Of a DNA stretch of 64,000 nucleotides, positions 58,331-64,000 are shown one piece after another; within the stretch, counting starts at the first letter, position 1, and the number at the start of each line of letters is the position of its first letter. A program made the translations under genes and the position numbers. Below the pieces are notes generated by a model. It was not told the DNA's origin, ran no database searches, and saw only the letters and a program-made list of their open reading frames with translations. The stretch comes from Scatophagus argus (taxonomy: Eukaryota; Chordata; Actinopteri; Scatophagidae): assembly GCF_020382885.2 (NCBI RefSeq), contig NC_058504.1:8732519-8796518 (forward strand), given 5' to 3'.

Positions 58331-60875
58331 TTTCCACCCCCAAAACTCCTCGTGGAGCAGCTTGAAGCATCTGGATAAAGTTTACCACTAAAAATACTTC
58401 AAAAATACTTTAAATCATTAATGACAACCCCCAAAATCTTTTTTATGTGATTTAGAATCCATTCTTCATCAGCTCTAAGAGGTTAAAAAAAGACAGAAAC
58501 AGGCAGAAAAATCTGACGGCAGCCACATGCTGTCACTGTTGGGAGGCACCGCCTTGTTACCGAACCTGCTGACCTGCAGTGACTGAACTTGAGTAACCTC
58601 CTGGGGGTTGCACAGGTTACACTGTGGTTAGGACCATCTGTACTATGAGGCCCTGCGAGGGGCTACGACTGGTATGTCACGCTTCGGTACAATGAAACAT
58701 CTCTGTGTTTCACAGTCACACTGAGACATCAGACGGAGAGCCATATGCTCCCAAGCAAATGCTGAATTACAGTATATCATAGTGGTTCACATATTGGTTT
58801 TAGCATAAAAGTGAAAAATGCTTCCTCTTAGCTGATTTTTGATTTGCATTTCTGGTATGCTCTCGGTGGGACTTTTATCAGCAATGTTTTTTACCCAAAG
58901 CTCCCCAATGTGAAGTAATAAAACTGATCAATGAGTTTGATTTAACGTCACTTTTAGGTCAGTTTTAAGGATAACGATGCTTTTTTTTCAGATGACTGTC
59001 AGATGACGGATAGTGTTACTTTAACAGATCCATGTTCTTTTACTGTCATGGATCGTAATGTTAAAATCAGAGAAATTAGAGTGAGAATTTTAAGTGGATC
59101 TCAAATTGTTGTGCGTCTAGTCTGAGAGCAGACTTTGCCAACAAGAACAGCAGCCCTGCAGGACACACAGAAGACCCAACATGTCTCACATGATGCCGCC
59201 TCCTGACGTTTGGCTCCGTTACTTTCACTTTATCAGGCTCCACTCTGTCTTGAACAGCAGTGTCTGAACAGTGAGAAGATGCAGATGAATTGCAGAATTT
59301 GTTGAAGCTGACAAGTTATCCTTTGCATTTTTGGATGCTGTTTCAATCCTCAGAAAACTCTTGCAACACTTTCAATAAGGGCTGCTCTCACATGGCCTTA
59401 AAAGTTGAATTATCTCTCCACAAACAGTAATATAATGTGTATAATCTCGCCAGTGAAGTCACTAGTCACCCATGAAAGGTAGCTCACTGACTTTTACATA
59501 CAACAAGAGGAACAGGGAGCAGATTCCTCCCTTCTATTTATACAATAATTGAGTCACTGTCATTGGTTCCCTCTAGTGGATAAAGCCAGACAACACTGTA
59601 TGTCTGAGTTACTGGAATGTATTCGGTCACTTAAATATGTCTAGTCCTGATCCCTGACAGTCTAATCTTGACCTTGGGAACAGCATCTGACACAACAGTC
59701 TCGACTCACAGGCCACGTACTGCGCAGGTGTCTACTGAACCACACAGTCCGTTTATCAGCAGAGGGAGTTTGCAGAGTTTTGCAAACCTTCCACGATTCT
59801 GAGCACCTTTGGCACGTCTCATCTGTTTAAAGTGAGACTAAGTTTTAGTGAACAGTGGCTGCCAGCATGCTTTCTCTAATTACTGAACTACTGCAGGAAT
59901 GACTAACCCAGAGAAAGGTCAATGAGCAGACACAGTAAAACCAGTTAACCAACAACTTTAACTGTGAGTTTTGACTTTAGCCACCACAAGCTACTGGTGA
60001 CTCCAGAATAAAAAAGCAGTAGCTGTAAAACCACTGGGTATATTTAAGAGAGGCTGCCTGTATTGCTTATGAGTTCAGCTTTTTTATTTGGGATCAGCAG
60101 ACAAAAGGTCAGTCTGCTGATACAGACTGAGTGAGATGGTTGAAAAGGCCCAGAACAAGCCAGTATATGGGCCTTGATATGAGACCGTTTAGTCAACATT
60201 TCAATCCTGTGTTTTATTTCTGGGAGGGCAAATTATCGTGGAACAAAAACAAAAGCACATCCAAAAGCCACACACACACACACACACTCTTCAGCAGGCA
60301 CCAGACTAAACAGGATATCATGTCAAAAGAAAATCTCCACACTTGTTCTCTGCTCATGCTTTGCTGTTTGCGGTTGCTGTGGGATGTTTAAATCAATCAG
60401 GTGCGGTGCAGACTATCCAGATTCTACTTTTTTTTTTAAATGTAACTCTTTATTTTATTTATTTATTTATTCTTTTTGGCATTTTCAGCTTTGCTCGACA
60501 GCCTGACAGAAGGGACAGATGGGTAATCAGTATGTACCTTGGACCAATACTCCACAGAAAAGCCCATTTATGATATTTACTCATCAGAGAGTTGAATCAG
60601 AACAGCTAACACTCTTGGGTTTAAACATAGAAAGCTTTTCTTCTGGTACAGTGCAGATTAAAGTCATGATTCTTTGCAGTATTTCTCTGAGGGGTGAGCT
60701 ATCTGTGATTCAAGAAAAAAAGAAAATCAGCAAAATATCTGAGGCTAAAGAGATAAACTTGAGAAACGCCTGAGGAGAATTCTGACATTAACATTCCCTT
60801 CGTTATAATAATCATTTTTACTGTAATAATCCAATTGACAAAACAAAGAGATAAAACTAGGATTCACAATCATGC

Positions 60876-62377
60876 TTTATTCTTGTTGATTTCTTATAAA
60901 AGAATCAAATAAAAGGCTCTTCAAGATCTCTCACACTGCTCAGTCTTTCAGTCTTGCTGTGTCCCGTTTTCTTTAACTAAACTATACTTTTCTTTACACC
61001 TTAAGTCTCTTCATTTTAAATATCTTTTATTAGTTTGTGACTTCAAACCAAGACATCATTGATTGTCAACACAAAAATCTGTCTTAGCACCAGTACAATA
61101 AAACTGTACTTTAGCTTTTTTGAAATACTGTTTTTGAATGAGGGAGGAAAATATCAGAATAAAGGGATCCTAATAAGTACATTTCAAAATGAAGCACCAA
61201 CCATACAAAGCATTTTTTTTTCCATAGATAGGCTTGTCAGATATACAAGAGGTCAAATATATTAATGACTATTAAATTAAGCACAACAAACAGTGTAAAG
61301 AAAACACTGCAACACAAAGCACTCTAGGATCCGGAAACACCATACTGGGACGTAGGGGGACAGTCGCTGCTGCAGTTAATCGGGCGTCTCTGCTCCTCGG
61401 ACACAGGAGCAGGCTCTGGACTCCAGAGATGGTACTGATTTTCCTCTGAACAAGATCCACAGGATTCTGTATCGGTTCAGGAGGAGTAAACCCGGGGAGT
61501 GGAGAACACCACTGCCATCTGTCCATTTCTGTAAACAAACTCTCAAGGTCCAAAACAAACAAACAAACAAACAAAACTTACTATTTCATACTATGAGCAG
61601 GGACTTTGACAGCTCAGAGCTGCCCTGGCTTACTCTGTGAAATGCGGAGGAGAAACAAACATCGTAAGCTATTAGCTCTGTCCACTGATTTTCTCCCACG
61701 GATGTTGAAAGTGAATGAAATGAAACACAGGAGGTAAAAGGAAATGAGGCTCTCATGTGAGAGGGTGATTATGTTTGAATATTATGTGCCGTGGTCTCTC
61801 CTCTGCAGGTCTCCGGGTCTCCCAGGTTGACAGAGAAACCATCTGGGCCACTGGCCTCCCTGACTTAAGCGTCTTAGCGTTATGCAAGAGTTCACCAAGA
61901 TAAAAGCCTTGGATTATCTCCCATCGAAAAATAGCGCTTTCCCTCAGGAACAAACTCAAACGAAAAAGTCCTGAATATAATCCGTCCTTTGCCACAAGAA
62001 TACATTTATCTATCCAAATGTTAACCCTGATGGCAAGATATACATATACACTACATGTACATACATAATCAATAAAAAAAGCTTGCTCAATAGTTCTCAT
62101 GTATTCAAATATACCTATAGATAGGAACCTGAAAGCTGCTTTCCAGCACCCACCACTCCCATGTGCAGGTCCTCGTGATCATTTAATCACCTTCTGTCTG
62201 AGGTCAAAGGTTATAGATGGAGTGTCAAGTCATTACTGGAGCTGGAGTCAAAACCCACGACCCTCGTTACAATGGACGGAGAGGTTTCGTTTGAGCCGCT
62301 GAGCGCAGGGAAGGACTTGGGCTGACACTTGAAAACGACAACAGTTTGCACGTTGGAGGAGTGCGGCGACAGAGAGG
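60876..62377 (-). other. probable 3' UTR and downstream region of bcorl1
   Basis: On the minus strand downstream of the bcorl1 stop the first AATAAA (tttatt on the plus strand) that I see is at 60876-60881, with an ATTAAA variant at about 62182-62187. The true 3' end is undecided. A 100-codon minus frame at 61272-61574 lies here but resembles nothing known to me. Confidence 0.35.
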
Positions 62378-62744
62378 CTATCGGCTGCGAGGCTTCCCTG
62401 TGTTTCTCACCATCTCCTCCTCCTCTTCCTCATCCTCCTCGTCCTCCTCCTCCTCCTCCTCCTCCTCTTGTAGGATGTGAATAGTGGAGCCCAGTAGTCT
62501 CTGGAGCTCTGGTACGCATCGCACCAGATCCACAAGTCCCTCCTCTTTCTCGTCTTCCTCCTCCTTGTTCTTCCCTCTGTAGGGCGAAGCCAACGTGGAG
62601 CTCACCTGGCTGACCGATACCTGCCTCCAGAGCTCAGAGCGCGACAAGCTCACCACCTCCAAGTGTGGGTAACGCGCCCGGAAGATCCGCGCCGACATCT
62701 TCAGGCGCTTCAGGACGTCTGTGAGGAGGAACCAGTTGCAAAAG
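62378..62744 (-). CDS. bcorl1: bcorl1, BCL6 corepressor-like 1, last coding exon (partial)
   Basis: Subunit of the PRC1.1 Polycomb complex; the C-terminal PUFD domain pairs with PCGF1. The exon begins after a cag acceptor at 62745 and ends with TAG at 62380-62378, giving 122 codons including the stop. NWFLLTDVLKRLKMSARIFR, ARYPHLEVV, a polar RQVSVSQV stretch and VDLVRCVPELQRLLGS follow the PUFD ending of BCORL1. BCOR is the alternative, but NWFLxTDVLKxLKMS and the V-R-x-x-P-x-L-x-R-LLGS ending favour BCORL1. After this ending comes an acidic tail of about 20 Glu/Asp, then MVRNTGKPRSR, encoded by a GAG/GAA-rich repeat and absent from the human protein as I remember it. Upstream exons lie beyond 64000; 62745-64000 is intron. 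Confidence 0.85.
62413..62468. repeat. CTC/CCT trinucleotide repeat inside the bcorl1 coding exon
   Basis: Imperfect (CTC)n on the plus strand, read as GAG/GAA/GAC/GAT on the minus strand, producing the acidic C-terminal tail. Confidence 0.85.
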
Positions 62745-64000
62745 CTGCGAGAGAGAAAAATGTCTGATATTAGTCCAAGGTTAGAGTATTGAATAAGAAA
62801 GACAAAAAAAAAAGATCAGATTTGCTATTCTAGGAACCACATTTTATATTTTTACCATATTAATTCTTATGTGTGGACAAACAAACACAAGTCTACACAT
62901 TTCAAGTGAGGTGTACAATAAAAACAATTTTCCATAAACTGCCTTTTTGCATTTTTTGCACTCTTTTCTTGCTGATGTGCAAAGTTTGCTGCTTACATCA
63001 AACCTGTTACTTACTCACTGACAAGAAATCCTACTTTTCCTAAAGTTTTCGTTAAAACTGTTCCTCAATTTTACGATCATTTATGAGTTTGTTCTGTTGT
63101 TAAATTGTATTGCATTATACTGACAGACGTTTCTATTATTTTGTCCACTGTACTGATATCCATGAGGGTTGAGTGCACCTCTCTGTATAAGGTGATAACA
63201 AGTGATAAAGTTAGGACTAATGCAAAGCAGAAAGGTTCATGAAAACAACACAACAGGATGGATTAATTTAGAAGGTTTGACATGTTTTAGCCCATTAAGA
63301 AATCACTGTTGACTGAGTTTTAATACAGCCGTTGGTTTCAGTTGATGATACAGCATGAAAAGCAACCATGTTGTGAGAAAGATTTAGCGCATGTTCAGAC
63401 AGGTAATCCAGCAGCATGGAGTCTGCTAATTTTACATATCAAGCTCTAAAATCAAGTCTGAGAGCCATAACAATCACAGCAGCCGTAAGCTCTGATGTCA
63501 GGAACTGAAACTTAAGTCGATATGGACACAGAGAAAAGCGGTTGCTTACTTAGAAAACATTACAGTTTGCCAGATGAAGCTTGATCGTGTCTGCCCACAA
63601 GAACACCATTTTTAAAACAGTGCAATAATAATAATCTTCATAAGAAAATGAACCGAGGTGCAGGTTGATCATACAACTTTGCTCTTTTTAATCAAATAAG
63701 CTAGTTTCAATCAAAACTCTGTTTCATAAATGGATTAAAATGCATTTCCCGTCTCATACATCTGGAGAGCTATGCTGACTAAATCTGTCTGGTTGGTTTT
63801 GAATCACTCTGCCATACTGACTCTGATGCCGCAGGTCAAAAACGAAACATCAAACTTTGCAGAATTTTTTCAAACTGCACAGCAAAAAAGACCCGACGAG
63901 GATGACAGACAGGAGCAGGTAGATTAGGCAGCTTGCTGGTTGTCAAACCAGCCAATCCAAGCTGTCTTTTTCTAATTCTGATGTTCCGATAATGTCGAGC

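Larger units (their letters stand above)
50570..60875. other. gene-poor interval between mid1ip1 and bcorl1
   Basis: About 10 kb with no recognisable gene. It contains a CA microsatellite (51601-51633), repeat family D (52110-52455), an L2-type tail (54835-54901), a GT microsatellite (56137-56176), C-rich and CA-rich low-complexity sequence (57961-58030), a CCAAT/GC-box-rich patch (58165-58330) and a roughly 30-base word shared between 57974 and 60168. Open frames here are short and unlike known proteins. Distal regulatory elements for the neighbours could be present, but that cannot be judged from one sequence. Confidence 0.55.

Noticed and set aside
61272-61574. 100-codon minus-strand frame downstream of bcorl1
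   Set aside because: It includes a Pro-rich stretch that looked protein-like, but no family was recognised, no clean splice acceptor links it to bcorl1 and it lies after the bcorl1 stop. It is probably 3' UTR.

Overview
This window is nuclear DNA from a ray-finned fish, most likely a spiny-rayed (acanthomorph) teleost. The basis is GT-AG spliced vertebrate genes with mostly short introns, abundant CA/GT microsatellites, and several dispersed repeats I recognise as typical of acanthomorph genomes. There are no bacterial genes, operons or CRISPR arrays. Six protein genes could be assembled, four of them complete across all exons with every splice phase agreeing; a seventh is present only as its last exon.

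Layout: (1) 1-12646, minus strand: 5' half of zdhhc9 (DHHC palmitoyltransferase), coding exons 1-3; the rest lies left of position 1. (2) 15753-18831, plus: trmt12/TYW2, a wybutosine-synthesis enzyme, 7 coding exons, 405 aa. (3) 22620-31910, plus: sytl4 (granuphilin/Slp4), 16 coding exons, 714 aa. (4) 33035-39578, minus: srpx2, 10 coding exons, 451 aa, tail-to-tail with sytl4. (5) 41455-46006, plus: tspan6, 7 coding exons, 251 aa, head-to-head with srpx2. (6) 49355-49846, plus: a mid1ip1/G12-type gene, single coding exon, TATA promoter about 0.7 kb upstream. (7) 50.6-62.3 kb: a gene-poor interval. (8) 62378-62744, minus: last coding exon of bcorl1 (PUFD end of a PRC1.1 corepressor); the gene continues past 64000.

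The genes do not form one pathway. They cover protein palmitoylation, tRNA modification, Rab27-dependent secretion, a secreted sushi protein, a tetraspanin, a microtubule/lipogenesis regulator and a Polycomb corepressor. What links them is history. The order sytl4-srpx2-tspan6-mid1ip1-bcorl1 mirrors the human Xp series SYTL5-SRPX-TSPAN7-MID1IP1-BCOR, so the block looks like one side of an old vertebrate genome-duplication paralogon. zdhhc9 and bcorl1 flank it here, whereas in human they sit at Xq26 apart from SYTL4-SRPX2-TSPAN6 at Xq22.

No undescribed molecular system was found. The items most worth checking are the paralogon with a possible extra mid1ip1 duplicate, the multi-exon trmt12 (the human gene is, as I recall, intronless), a nested 35-bp perfect inverted repeat near 40.5 kb, a repeat-encoded acidic tail on bcorl1, and a small inverted-repeat element in a sytl4 intron. 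Gene assignments rest on remembered family sequences; no database search was run.
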